Assembly (NCBI RefSeq): GCF_007004135.1
Contig: NZ_VJMG01000042.1
Span: forward strand, 1-39,218
DNA length: 39,218 nt
From: Affinirhizobium straminoryzae
Lineage (GTDB): Bacteria; Pseudomonadota; Alphaproteobacteria; Rhizobiales; Rhizobiaceae
Direction: 5' to 3'
Below the pieces are notes generated by a model. It worked only from the letters and a program-made list of their open reading frames with translations. It made no database searches and was not told the origin of the DNA. The translations under genes and the position numbers were made by a program. Below are positions 24,222-32,630 of this stretch, piece by piece (the stretch's first letter is position 1; each line of letters begins with the position of its first letter).

Positions 24222-25121
24222 ATGACCGGCTTTCTTGGCATCGACCATCCGCTGATTGCGGTGCGGGACCTTGATGCGGCTGTCGAACGCTTTCGTGCAC
24301 TGGGGTTCACCTTCGCGCCGCAGAGCCGCCACCCCTGGGGCACCAGCACCTGCATTGCAATCATGGACCGCTCGCTGATCGAGCTTGTCAGCATCTATGA
24401 TGAAACCCTGCTGGACAGCTATGCTGCGGGCGATTTTCGTTTCGGCCGCTTCGTCCATGACCACCTTCGCGAGCGCGAAGGCATCGCGCTGACGGCACTC
24501 AATAGCGACGCGGCGGAAACGGATACGGCACTGGTGATCGCGCGTGGCATCACCTGTCAGGGAACGATCGCCTTCGGGCGGGATGTTAACCGTCCGGATG
24601 GCACGCCGGATCGGACATCGACGACGCTGAAGATACTAGGCTCACCGGAAATGCCGCGTCTGTCCAACTTCATCTGCCAGCAGCATCGGCCAGACCTGAT
24701 CTATGTGCCGCAGTGGAGCACCCACAGGAATGGCGCCATGTCATACTCGCAGCTGACAATTATGGCGGAGAAGGCACATCAGCATGCGGTGCGTGAGCGA
24801 CTGGCAGGGCTTTATGGCGAACAAAGCCTGTTTGTACTGGAAAACGGCTTCGGCGCACGAACCGGACGCGGCGCCTATGTGGTGACGGATCAAAGGGGCG
24901 TGGAACGCCGCTACGGTACCCTGCCCGGCGGTGTGAACCCAGCGGACGGCCCCTGTTGCATCGCGGCGCACATAAAAGTGCCCGATCTGGATCGCGTTGC
25001 CGCGATCCTCGCGGAAAACGCCGTTACAGCCACGATCGGCCCCGAGGACATAAGACTGCCGGACGCCGCCGCTTATGGGAACGTCTTCCTTGCTTTTTCA
25101 GCCACTGGAATGCCGGTGTAG
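24222..25121 (+). CDS. VOC-superfamily (glyoxalase-like) protein
   Basis: This 299-residue protein has a glyoxalase/dioxygenase-type beta-alpha fold at the N-terminus: IDHPLIAVRDLDAAVERFRALGFTF is the usual VOC opening. A second, weaker repeat lies at about residues 145-290 (AAHIKVPDLDRVAAILAENAV). A possible metal-ligand Glu lies in MDRSLIELVSIYD. The whole-length match appears closest to the Glyoxalase_3-type group, whose substrate is not known. A TTG at 24216 is in frame, but AAAGGAGA fits the ATG at 24222. It follows the acetyltransferase gene in an apparent operon. Confidence 0.8.
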   Translation: MTGFLGIDHPLIAVRDLDAAVERFRALGFTFAPQSRHPWGTSTCIAIMDRSLIELVSIYDETLLDSYAAGDFRFGRFVHDHLREREGIALTALNSDAAETDTALVIARGITCQGTIAFGRDVNRPDGTPDRTSTTLKILGSPEMPRLSNFICQQHRPDLIYVPQWSTHRNGAMSYSQLTIMAEKAHQHAVRERLAGLYGEQSLFVLENGFGARTGRGAYVVTDQRGVERRYGTLPGGVNPADGPCCIAAHIKVPDLDRVAAILAENAVTATIGPEDIRLPDAAAYGNVFLAFSATGMPV

Positions 25122-25181
25122 GTCGCGTTGCTCCGCGCGGAACATATCCCTGCGCGAGCGGATGCAAATGACAGGTGAATG

Positions 25182-26168
25182 ATGGAGATACTCGACGCCA
25201 AAGCCCTTCGAATATTCATGGCGGTGGTTCGTTACGGGTCCATCCGCAGCGCAGCCGAGCATCTCTCCGTTGCGCCATCCATCGTCAGCCGGCAGGTGGC
25301 GGATATCGAGCGTAATGTCGGCCTGCCTCTGTTCGATCGCAACAGCCGCGGCGTTGCGCTGACGGATGCGGGAGCCCTTGTGCTGGAGCATGGCAAGCGC
25401 GTTCTCGAAGACGGGAGCCTGCTTGAGGAGCAACTGGCGCAATTGAAAGGCGTTCAGCAGGGCCGCGTTCGTATCTGCTGCGGTGAGGGATTCCTGGCCG
25501 ATCTGATCGAACACGGGCTGAAAGCCTTCGTGGATGTCTATCCATCGATCCGCTATGCGGTGCATCTTGGCGGTACCGAAGGGGTGATGCAGGCCGTGAT
25601 CGAGGGGGATGCCGATATCGGTATCGCCTATAATCCGCTGATCGAGCCGAAGGTCCGGTCTCTGGCGATTTCCCGGCAGCCGCTCTGCGCCATCTTTCAC
25701 CCATCGAGCCCGCTTGCGGGCCGGAAGACGATCTCGCTCGTGGAATGCATGGCCCTGCCTTGCGCCCTTTTGGGCAAGGGGCACGGCGTAACCGACCTTG
25801 TGGGGCGCGTTGCGGCCAATCACGGACTTGCTCTTGCGCCCTTGGTCGAGACCTCCTCGCTCGATGTGCTCAGACGTTTCGTGGTGGCGGGTCTCGGGGT
25901 CACCTATCTGCCGCGCTTTGCTGTGGCGACGGAGCTCGCCCGCGGCACCGTGGAGGCGGTTGAACTCTCCGATCCGCTGCTGAACGAGGCCTCCGCCCAT
26001 CTTATGGTCAAGGCGAGGCGGCGGCTCCCCAATTCTGTTGAGCGGCTGGCAAGCCATCTTGCGACCGCCATGTCGGCGTTTCAAGGGACATTACCGATGT
26101 TGCCAAGGCCGCAACGCATTGTTGTCGATCCTGCCGCTACCGCAAACGGTCGGCAGATGTCAGCCTGA
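25182..26168 (+). CDS. LysR-family transcriptional regulator
   Basis: This 328-residue protein has an N-terminal LysR helix-turn-helix (LRIFMAVVRYGSIRSAAEHL, VAPSIVSRQVADIERNVG) and an effector domain (GRVRICCGEGFLADLIEHGL, EGDADIGIAYNP, VAGLGVTYLPRFAVATEL). Two adjacent ATGs (25179 and 25182) are possible; I give the second. It lies 60 bases after the VOC gene on the same strand and 52 bases before a dehydrogenase gene. A CATCAC-N5-GTGATG palindrome follows its stop. It is a second LysR within 2 kb, not a duplicate: it shares only family-level similarity with the one at 22390. Confidence 0.92.
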   Translation: MEILDAKALRIFMAVVRYGSIRSAAEHLSVAPSIVSRQVADIERNVGLPLFDRNSRGVALTDAGALVLEHGKRVLEDGSLLEEQLAQLKGVQQGRVRICCGEGFLADLIEHGLKAFVDVYPSIRYAVHLGGTEGVMQAVIEGDADIGIAYNPLIEPKVRSLAISRQPLCAIFHPSSPLAGRKTISLVECMALPCALLGKGHGVTDLVGRVAANHGLALAPLVETSSLDVLRRFVVAGLGVTYLPRFAVATELARGTVEAVELSDPLLNEASAHLMVKARRRLPNSVERLASHLATAMSAFQGTLPMLPRPQRIVVDPAATANGRQMSA

Positions 26169-26171
26169 CCC

Positions 26172-26188
26172 CATCACAGTGCGTGATG
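26172..26188. promoter_or_regulatory. CATCAC-N5-GTGATG palindrome before dehydrogenase gene
   Basis: A perfect six-base inverted repeat begins three bases after the LysR stop and ends 32 bases before the next ATG. It could be an operator for the LysR protein just upstream or a short hairpin. It has no U-tract. AAGGGG (26213-26217) is the ribosome site for the next gene. Confidence 0.45.
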
Positions 26189-26220
26189 AACTTTGCATAG
26201 AATAGAAGGATAAGGGGAAC

Positions 26221-27102
26221 ATGCCTGAAGTACAGACGACCGTCGGCGTGATCGGGCTCGGCAGCATGGGGCTCGGCATGGCCCAGACGCTCGCCACCAA
26301 GGGGTTCAGAACGCTTGGCTTCGACCTTTCTGCCGATCGTCGCAAACTTGCCGAAGATGCAGGTGTTTTGCCGCAATCCACCATTGCGGACCTGGTTGCA
26401 GCCAGCGCGTTTCTGGTTTTCTCGCTGCCGACAGCGCAGGATGTGCGCAGCGTTGTCGAAGGTCATCTTGATCTCCTCAAGGGAAAGACCGGCCAGCGCG
26501 TGATCATCATCGATACCTCGACCTCGGAACCGGATGTCAGCCGCGATCTAGCAAAACGGCTGGAGGCGCTGGGCCATGGTTTTCTAGACGCCCCCGTCAG
26601 CGGCGGCCCGGCAGGGGCCGCTTCCGGCAAGCTGACCATGATGATCGGCGGTTCTGAGGAGGATCTGGCTCTTGCTCGCCCGGTCATCGAGGCCATGGCG
26701 GCAAAGGCTCTGCATGTGGGCCCAAGCGGCGCGGGCAATGTGGCAAAGCTTGTCAACAACCTGCTTGCCGCTGCCCACATGATCACCACCAGCGAGGGGC
26801 TGAAACTCGCACTTGCCGCTGGCATCGATCCGGAAGCGGCCTTGCGCGTGGTCAACGCCGCATCCGGCAAATCGATGATCAGCGAGGTGCATTTCCCGAC
26901 CTGGGTTATGTCCGACCGCTTCGACAGCGGTTTCTCCATGGGATTGATGCGCAAGGATGTGCGCCTTGCCAAGAAGCTTGCAGACAGCACCGGTGCGCAG
27001 CTGCCGCTGGCCGAACAGGTGGCAAGCCTGTGGGCCGGCTCGACGGAACTGGCAGATAGCGACGACTTCACGCGCATGGGCGCGTTCAAAGCGAAAAACT
27101 AA
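26221..27102 (+). CDS. 3-hydroxyisobutyrate dehydrogenase-family NAD-dependent oxidoreductase
   Basis: This 293-residue beta-hydroxyacid dehydrogenase has the N-terminal Rossmann motif VGVIGLGSMGLGMA (residues 8-21). The substrate motif is DAPVSGGPAGAASGKLTMM (residues 123-141), and the catalytic Lys176 is in GAGNVAKLVNNLL. The family oxidises 3-hydroxyisobutyrate, tartronate semialdehyde, L-threonate and related 3-hydroxy acids, so the substrate cannot be told here. The aldehyde dehydrogenase gene follows 15 bases later. The pair would oxidise a hydroxy acid and then an aldehyde, or act on separate steps of one pathway. Confidence 0.88.
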   Translation: MPEVQTTVGVIGLGSMGLGMAQTLATKGFRTLGFDLSADRRKLAEDAGVLPQSTIADLVAASAFLVFSLPTAQDVRSVVEGHLDLLKGKTGQRVIIIDTSTSEPDVSRDLAKRLEALGHGFLDAPVSGGPAGAASGKLTMMIGGSEEDLALARPVIEAMAAKALHVGPSGAGNVAKLVNNLLAAAHMITTSEGLKLALAAGIDPEAALRVVNAASGKSMISEVHFPTWVMSDRFDSGFSMGLMRKDVRLAKKLADSTGAQLPLAEQVASLWAGSTELADSDDFTRMGAFKAKN

Positions 27103-27117
27103 CGGCGGAACAGGACT

Positions 27118-28659
27118 ATGGATAGCTTGGACATACACGTGGAGCCGGGTGTTCGCATCGCGAAGCTGATGAAGGACATTCTCGGTACCGAGACGATCGG
27201 CAGCCTGATTGACGGTGCAGTCATGTCGGGTCACGGCGAAAGCCTTTCCCTGACAGACCCTTCGACCGGCAAGGTGTTCGCAACCTTTGCCGATGCCGAC
27301 GCAGGCGTCGTGGATACCGCCATGGACGCCGCCGAACGCGGCCAGAAAGAGTGGATGAAGCTGACCGCCTCCGCCCGCGGGCGGGTGATGAACGAGATCG
27401 GCCGCAAAATCCGCGAATATGCAGCTGTCATTGCCGAGGTGGAAAGCCGCTCCGCAGGAAGGCCGATCCGCGATATTCGCGGCGAGGTGATCAAGGTCGC
27501 CGAGATGTTCGAATATTATGCGGGCTGGTGCGACAAACTGCATGGCGAGGTCATTCCCGTGCCGACCAGCCATTTGAACTACACGCGGCATGAGCCTGTG
27601 GGCGTGGTCGTCCAGATCACGCCTTGGAATGCGCCGCTGTTTACCGGCGGCTGGCAGATTGCGCCCGCCATCTGCGCAGGCAATGGTGTCGTCATCAAGC
27701 CCTCGGAACTGACGCCGCTCAGCACGCTCATCCTGGGCCTTCTCTGCGAAAAGGGCGGCGCGCCAAAAGGTCTCGTCAACGTTCTGGCGGGTGCGGGTCC
27801 CACTGCGGGTCAGGCCGCCGTTGCCCATCGGAAAACCGGTCTCGTCGTCTTCGTCGGATCGGCTGCGGCTGGATCGAGCATCGCCGCGACGGCGGCCCGC
27901 AATGTCGTGCCCTGCATCCTGGAACTGGGTGGCAAATCCGCCAACATCGTCTTTGGCGATGCTGATATTCCACGCGCCATCGCAGGCGCTCAGGCGGCGA
28001 TTTTCGGCGGCGCCGGCCAGAGTTGCGTGGCCGGTTCACGCCTTCTGGTGCATCGCTCCATTCATCGCGAGTTCGTGGAACAATACGCGCAGGCCGCAGG
28101 CCGCATTCCCGTTGGCGACCCTTCGCTCGATACGACCCATATGGGACCGATCAACAATCTGCGGCAATGGACGAAGATCGGCGACATGGTGCGGCAAGGC
28201 GTGAGTGAAGGTGCGCGACTGGCAGCGGGTGGAGCACGGCCCGAAAGCCTGGAGCACACCGGCGGCTACTACTTCGCACCCACCATTCTGGACGAGGTAC
28301 GGCCCGAGATGAGCATTTCCCGTGAGGAAGTATTCGGGCCGGTGGTCGGCGTGACGCCCTTCGATACGGAGGAAGAAGCGATCGCGTTGACGAATGACAA
28401 TCCCTACGGTCTGGCCGGTGCCGTCTGGACGCAGGATGTCGGTCGCGCCCATCGGGTTGCCGCGCAGGTCCGCGCCGGAACCTTCTGGATCAACGGCTAC
28501 AAGACGATCAGCGTCATGTCACCTTTCGGCGGCTTCGGTCGCAGTGGCTATGGGCGTTCCAGCGGTCGCGACGCATTGATGGCCTATACGCAGGCCAAGA
28601 GCGTGTGGGTGGAGACCGCCGCTCAGCCCGCAGTAACCTTCGGCTATGTTGCTGGTTGA
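27118..28659 (+). CDS. NAD(P)-dependent aldehyde dehydrogenase
   Basis: This 513-residue enzyme of the ALDH superfamily has the catalytic Glu269 in LELGGKSAN and the catalytic Cys303 in FGGAGQSCVAGSR. The cofactor segment is VVVQITPWNAPL with KPSELTPLSTL. Other conserved pieces are EEVFGPVVGVTPF and PFGGFGRSGYGRSSGRDAL near the C-terminus. It oxidises an aldehyde to the acid; betaine-aldehyde-type and phenylacetaldehyde-type enzymes share these motifs, and the substrate is not resolved. An AGGA lies before the ATG. A hairpin with a T-run follows, so it probably ends the operon that began with the acetyltransferase gene. Confidence 0.93.
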   Translation: MDSLDIHVEPGVRIAKLMKDILGTETIGSLIDGAVMSGHGESLSLTDPSTGKVFATFADADAGVVDTAMDAAERGQKEWMKLTASARGRVMNEIGRKIREYAAVIAEVESRSAGRPIRDIRGEVIKVAEMFEYYAGWCDKLHGEVIPVPTSHLNYTRHEPVGVVVQITPWNAPLFTGGWQIAPAICAGNGVVIKPSELTPLSTLILGLLCEKGGAPKGLVNVLAGAGPTAGQAAVAHRKTGLVVFVGSAAAGSSIAATAARNVVPCILELGGKSANIVFGDADIPRAIAGAQAAIFGGAGQSCVAGSRLLVHRSIHREFVEQYAQAAGRIPVGDPSLDTTHMGPINNLRQWTKIGDMVRQGVSEGARLAAGGARPESLEHTGGYYFAPTILDEVRPEMSISREEVFGPVVGVTPFDTEEEAIALTNDNPYGLAGAVWTQDVGRAHRVAAQVRAGTFWINGYKTISVMSPFGGFGRSGYGRSSGRDALMAYTQAKSVWVETAAQPAVTFGYVAG

Positions 28660-28693
28660 TCGCTGACTCGGATCACCGCGGACAAACCCATTT

Positions 28694-28727
28694 GCCGTCG
28701 CCTGCGAACCGTGGGCGGCGGCTTTTT
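28694..28727 (+). terminator. Rho-independent terminator after aldehyde dehydrogenase
   Basis: GCCGTCGCC (28694-28702) pairs with GGCGGCGGC (28714-28722), with one T-G wobble, around an 11-base loop. TTTTT (28723-28727) follows directly. It lies 35 bases after the aldehyde dehydrogenase stop. Confidence 0.8.
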
Positions 28728-28736
28728 GATGCTTGC

Positions 28737-28770
28737 GGGGTGGCGCGGTTCAAGTCTGCCGCGCCTCCCC
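28737..28770. repeat. Strong GC-rich inverted repeat
   Basis: GGGGTGGCGCGG (28737-28748) and CCGCGCCTCCCC (28759-28770) pair at 11 of 12 positions around a ten-base loop. It has no U-tract, so it is not an obvious terminator. It lies 150-184 bases before the permease gene and could be a leader hairpin or a repeat unit. Confidence 0.6.
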
Positions 28771-28790
28771 ACAGGTAACTCGGAGACTTC

Positions 28791-28809
28791 TGTTGCATCC
28801 AAAGCAACA
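28791..28809. promoter_or_regulatory. LysR-type dyad before the permease gene
   Basis: TGTTGC (28791-28796) and GCAACA (28804-28809) form a perfect six-base dyad with a seven-base centre. The inner part satisfies T-N11-A, the LysR-type box. It lies about 112 bases before the permease start. One of the two LysR proteins nearby is the natural candidate. Confidence 0.5.
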
Positions 28810-28920
28810 CCTTGTACCGGTCCAGGCTTCTACCCAAGAATTGCACTGTGACGTTCACTGGGCAGGGTCCATCAGTCTTGGCCGCGTGCAACGGCCCTGA
28901 CACAAAAAAGGGGAATGCAC

Positions 28921-30273
28921 ATGTCGAGTTATACGCCAACCTCCGCGGCGGCGGCAGTTCCGCGCGGCCCTGTCTTTCAATTCATCCTTCTCAGTCTGGC
29001 AATGGTCTTTGCCGTTCTGGTGGCTGAGGCCATTGGCAACATCACCGTTCCCATGGGCATCACCAAGGTCGTCCTGTTTCCGATTGTGTGGGCGCTGCTG
29101 ATCGGTGCGGCCATCAGCGTCATTCACCGCAACCTGCCGGGACAGCGCGCGGCCTCGGTACAGACGCAATTCATGGCCTCTGCCTTGATCCAGGTGGCAA
29201 TCGGTTTCTTTGTCGTGAAGCTGGGCTTCATCATTGGCGAGTCTCTGCCGAAGATCGCTTCGGCGGGCTGGGCGCTGGCGTTTCAGGAACTCGGTCATTT
29301 CCTCGGCACCATGGTGTTTGCCCTGCCGCTGGCCCTGATTCTGGGTATCAAGCGCGAGGCAGTCGGCGCGACATTCTCGATCGGGCGCGAATTTTCCGTC
29401 GCCATCATTTCCGAACGCTACGGCATGAATGCGCCGGAGGGCCGCGGCGTGCTGGCCGAATATGTGATCGGCACGGTACTGGGCGCGCTCTTCATCGCCT
29501 TCCTGGCGGGAACAATGGCGGGGCTTGGCATCTTCCATCCATGGTCATTGGCCATGGGGGCGGGCGTCGGTTCCGGCAGCATGATGTCGGCCGCCGTCGC
29601 GGCCATCACAGCGCAGCATCCGGCTGATGCCAAGGAGATTGCAGCATTCGCGGCAGCGGCAAATCTCCTGACAACCACGGTCGGGACCTATTTCACTCTA
29701 TTCCTGTCGCTGCCTCTCGCCAACTGGCTGTATCACAAGCTTGAGCCGGTGCTATCGCCCAAGCGTTCCGTCTATGGCAACACGCAAAGTACATCGACGG
29801 AAATGACCGAGGCGCTCTCTTCCGTGGCCAAGGGAGAAGATACGCCGATATGGCTGATGGGCGCGACGCTCATCGCTTCCGGTGGCGTTGCCCTGCTCGG
29901 CAACTGGATTGCAACGGGAACGTCTCCAACCGATGCGCTGCCTGCAATGCTGATCATGGGGGTGATCGCCGTTGGCGGATACCTGGTTCACCAAGCGCTT
30001 GCCTTCCTGAAGATCCCCTTGGTGTGCTGGGTTTCCCTGCTTGCCGTGTTCACAACCGCGCCTTTTTCGCCGCTCGCCACCCACGTCAGCCCGCTTGCGG
30101 CCAAGATGGCACTGTTGCCGCTCGTAACACCGGTTCTCGCCTTCGCCGGTCTTTCGCTGGCAAAGGATCTACCTATCCTGAAACAACTTGGCTGGCGCAT
30201 CATCGTTGTCTCGCTCGTCGCCAACGCCGGAACCTTCATCTTCGGCACGATCATCGCCGAGTTCTTCCACTAA
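28921..30273 (+). CDS. DUF3100-type multi-span membrane protein (putative transporter)
   Basis: This 450-residue protein has about 10-12 hydrophobic segments and short polar loops. The N-terminal ITVPMGITKVVLFPIVWALL and the central GAGVGSGSMMSAAVAAITAQHP look like DUF3100 family signatures, which I recall rather than computed. No transport substrate is established for the family. I chose the ATG at 28921 because AAGGGGAA precedes it; a second in-frame ATG lies six bases upstream. It lies some 6.6 kb from an M20 amidohydrolase gene. In other bacteria such permeases and M20 hydrolases are often neighbours, so uptake of an N-acylated amino acid or similar carboxylate is a reasonable guess. Confidence 0.78.
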   Translation: MSSYTPTSAAAAVPRGPVFQFILLSLAMVFAVLVAEAIGNITVPMGITKVVLFPIVWALLIGAAISVIHRNLPGQRAASVQTQFMASALIQVAIGFFVVKLGFIIGESLPKIASAGWALAFQELGHFLGTMVFALPLALILGIKREAVGATFSIGREFSVAIISERYGMNAPEGRGVLAEYVIGTVLGALFIAFLAGTMAGLGIFHPWSLAMGAGVGSGSMMSAAVAAITAQHPADAKEIAAFAAAANLLTTTVGTYFTLFLSLPLANWLYHKLEPVLSPKRSVYGNTQSTSTEMTEALSSVAKGEDTPIWLMGATLIASGGVALLGNWIATGTSPTDALPAMLIMGVIAVGGYLVHQALAFLKIPLVCWVSLLAVFTTAPFSPLATHVSPLAAKMALLPLVTPVLAFAGLSLAKDLPILKQLGWRIIVVSLVANAGTFIFGTIIAEFFH

Positions 30274-30286
30274 CGACAGGTGGCGG

Positions 30287-30300
30287 GGGACTTCGGTCCC
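30287..30300 (+). terminator. Weak terminator hairpin after the permease
   Basis: GGGAC-TTCG-GTCCC is a compact stem with a stable UUCG loop, 14 bases after the permease stop. Only TT follows, so it is a weak candidate for a rho-independent site. Confidence 0.4.
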
Positions 30301-30654
30301 TTGCCTTCGATCGGCTTATGCGAGCAACAAACAAGTTGCGGTCTGCCTACCACTTCACTGGATTAGACCGATTTCTTCGAATCCACCCGCAGGTTTCAAC
30401 GCTCAAGGCGTGGTAGTTTTCATTCATGGGCGAGACACCTCGTGTAGCGATAGCGCTTCCAAGGCGCTCCCTACCTTCCAACGAAGGTATGCCCATCGGC
30501 AACTTGCCAATGCCAGAGACGCTCACACTACGGCCTGACTGGCCAATTAAGGTTGCAAACGCTCTTTTCGTCAAGATCGCTTACCCGATGCGCGGGCGGC
30601 GTCCACTTCTAAACAGCTTTCGAACTGGCTCGAACGACCTAAATAGGGGCGCCG
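30301..30654. other. Gene-poor stretch before the reductase remnant
   Basis: This 354-base stretch has small open frames on both strands, but none has a recognisable domain, a ribosome site and a consistent codon bias together. It may be decayed DNA; I see nothing definite in it. Confidence 0.4.
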
Positions 30655-30956
30655 ATCGCTGTAGTGAGGATGTGCTCGCTTACTGCCAGGCAAACGGCAT
30701 TGGCCTTGTTCCCTGTTATCCGCTTGCCGCCGGGCGGTTGACGCAGCCGGGCTCGATCCTCTCTCGGTTGGCGGCGCAAAAGAGTGTGTCAGCAAGCCAG
30801 GTCGTCCTCACCTGGACCCTGAAGCGTAGCCCAGTCCTATTGCCGATCCCGGTGACATCTGAGGTCGCCCACCTGGAAGAAAATGGCGCCGCAGCTGGCG
30901 TCGAACTGACTGACAAGGAATTCCTGCAATTGGACGATGCCGGTCGCAGGGTGTGA
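30655..30956 (+). pseudogene. Aldo/keto reductase, C-terminal remnant
   Basis: The frame CSEDVLAYCQANGIGLVPCY, PLAAGRLTQPGSILSRLAAQ, ASQVVLTWTLKRSPVLLPIP and VTSEVAHLEENGAAAGVELT matches the last third of aldo/keto reductases, where the conserved IPVTS-x-x-HLEEN segment binds the NADPH phosphate. The catalytic Asp-Tyr-Lys-His part, which should precede it, is missing. The open frame reaches upstream to 30426, but that part bears no resemblance to the family. It is a 5'-truncated relic. Its stop overlaps nothing, and the convergent MocR gene ends 40 bases on. Confidence 0.74.
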
Positions 30957-30995
30957 CGCCCATCAGTACAATTGGGTGCTGCGTGAGTTCGTGCG

Positions 30996-32366
30996 TCACC
31001 CCATCCAGCCTGCATCGGACAGGGAGTTGGCAATAAACAGAAGGCCGGCTCGCAGCTCCTCCCTGTTGATGACGCCTCCGAGGCATACGCGCACATGCTC
31101 ATCGGGGGTGCCAAGCACCGTAAAGGCATCTGATGGCATCAGTCCCACATGCCGGCCTGCCATCCGCCCCATCAATTCCGCGCGGCTTGCGCCCACCGGC
31201 AGCTTCAGCCAGATGTTGAAGGCTTCCGGCTCTCCCTTGAAGCTGTAACCGGCCAATGTTTCCGTAGCGATGATCTGGCGGGCCGCACTTTCAGTGCGGA
31301 TGAAGCGACGGATGGCATCCGCCGTCCCGTCTTCGATCCAGCGTGTCGCAAGCGCCATGCAGATCGGCGACGGCATCACGGCGCTCGCACGCAGGGCCTG
31401 TGCCAGCGAATAGGCGGCTCGCGCATTGGGGGCGACGGTATAGGCAAGGCGAAGGCCGGCGCCTAGGCATTTGGCAAGCCCGCCAATGTGCCAGGTCAGA
31501 TCCGGCGCAAGCGTCGCGAACGGTGCGGGGGCGATCGCCGGGATGAAACCGTAGGCATCATCCTCGATCAACGGGAGCCTGTGGCGTATCAGAACTTCGG
31601 CAATCTCCATCCGGCGCGCTTGGGGAATTGTCAGCGTTGTCGGGTTCTGGACGGTGGGGTTCAGATAGAGCGCCTTCGGCTGATGCAGATGGATGGCGGC
31701 ATCGAGCGCCCCCGGCAATATGCCGGATGCATCCATGGGAAGACCCACCAGCTGAAGGCTCATTCTGGCGGCAATGGCGCGCAGCCCGGGATAAGTCACG
31801 CCTTCACATAAGATGACATCTCCCGGCCGCGTCATGGTCGACAGCAGCGCGGTCATTGTCGCATGGGCGCCGGGCGTGATTGCAATCCGTTCCAGGCTCG
31901 GCACCATGCCGCGTTTTGAAAGCCAGGAGGATGCGGCTGCCTTGTCCTGCGCTCCGCCCGTGGTGGACTGGTAGCGAAGAAGGGAAACGAGATTGGCCGC
32001 GACGGTTCGCAATCCCTCCTGCATGCGAGCGACAAGATCGGGGTCTTGCGGTTCCGGCGGCATGTTCATCGAAAGATCTTCGTCGCGTGTGCGGCGGGGA
32101 TCGGCTTCATGACGCGCATAGGCAGGCGTGCTGACGAATGTGCCGCGCCCGACATGGCTCTCGACCAGACGGCGAGCGTTGGCTTCCGTATAGGCGCGGC
32201 TGACTGTGGTGAAATCGATGCCGAGCTTCTCCGCAAGCTTCCTTTGGGGCGGCAATCTTTCCCCTACGGTGATCTCGCCTGTCTTGATGGCCGTTTCGAT
32301 CGCGTCTGCAATTTGGAGGTAACGCGGTTTGCCATCGGGCCTGAGCACCGGAAGCCATTTCGTCAT
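30996..32366 (-). CDS. MocR-type regulator (GntR helix-turn-helix fused to aminotransferase fold)
   Basis: This 456-residue protein has a GntR winged helix at residues 15-80 (YLQIADAIETAIKTGEITVG, ERLPPQRKLAEKLGIDFTTV, SRAYTEANARRLVES). It is followed by a fold-type I aminotransferase domain at about 110-450. The PLP-binding Lys299 is in HIGGLAKCLGAGLRLAY, and the substrate/PLP residues are YLNPTVQNPT (Asn236) and EDDAYG (Asp270, Tyr272). MocR proteins use PLP and an amine or aldehyde as effector and do not catalyse transamination. I chose the ATG at 32366 (MTKWLP) by family comparison; an ATG at 32393 is in frame but has no site. It is divergent from the Nit1C operon, so it probably controls it. 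Confidence 0.87.
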   Translation of the reverse strand: MTKWLPVLRPDGKPRYLQIADAIETAIKTGEITVGERLPPQRKLAEKLGIDFTTVSRAYTEANARRLVESHVGRGTFVSTPAYARHEADPRRTRDEDLSMNMPPEPQDPDLVARMQEGLRTVAANLVSLLRYQSTTGGAQDKAAASSWLSKRGMVPSLERIAITPGAHATMTALLSTMTRPGDVILCEGVTYPGLRAIAARMSLQLVGLPMDASGILPGALDAAIHLHQPKALYLNPTVQNPTTLTIPQARRMEIAEVLIRHRLPLIEDDAYGFIPAIAPAPFATLAPDLTWHIGGLAKCLGAGLRLAYTVAPNARAAYSLAQALRASAVMPSPICMALATRWIEDGTADAIRRFIRTESAARQIIATETLAGYSFKGEPEAFNIWLKLPVGASRAELMGRMAGRHVGLMPSDAFTVLGTPDEHVRVCLGGVINREELRAGLLFIANSLSDAGWMG

Positions 32367-32630
32367 GCCGTCTCGAATCCTGTCTTTCATCAATTGTTGC
32401 TAATTGTATGCATTGATTCCGAGCGATGCAACCCACGAATTTGGGGGGGATATTTTAAGCAAATACATTGAAAAACCGCCTATTCTGTGGGCGCCATGCG
32501 ATGAAATAATGCAAGTCGAAGTCCGAAATTCCATAAATGCAAAATTATTGTATGGATATTGCACTTAATATTGATTCATACAATTTCCGTCGTAGGCTCG
32601 GTCATCCCCACCGCAACAGGAGCGACTGAA
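32367..32630. promoter_or_regulatory. MocR / Nit1C divergent control region
   Basis: This 264-base gap is markedly AT-richer than its surroundings. The octamer ATTGTATG occurs at 32403-32410 near the MocR gene and at 32547-32554. Its inverse CATACAAT occurs at 32577-32584, giving an inverted pair with a 22-base spacer just upstream of the operon. MocR regulators commonly bind repeated octamer-size motifs in the shared promoter. CAGGAG (32617-32622) is the ribosome site of the first nit gene. The binding claim is inference. Confidence 0.6.

Noticed and set aside
30347..30574. A small gene of 75 codons on the minus strand
   Set aside because: No ribosome site, no recognisable domain and an overlapping equally plausible frame on the other strand.
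32556..32584. A sigma-70 or sigma-54 promoter for the Nit1C operon
   Set aside because: TACAAT at 32579-32584 resembles a -10, but no -35 lies at a suitable distance, and the GG/GC spacing of sigma-54 promoters is not met.
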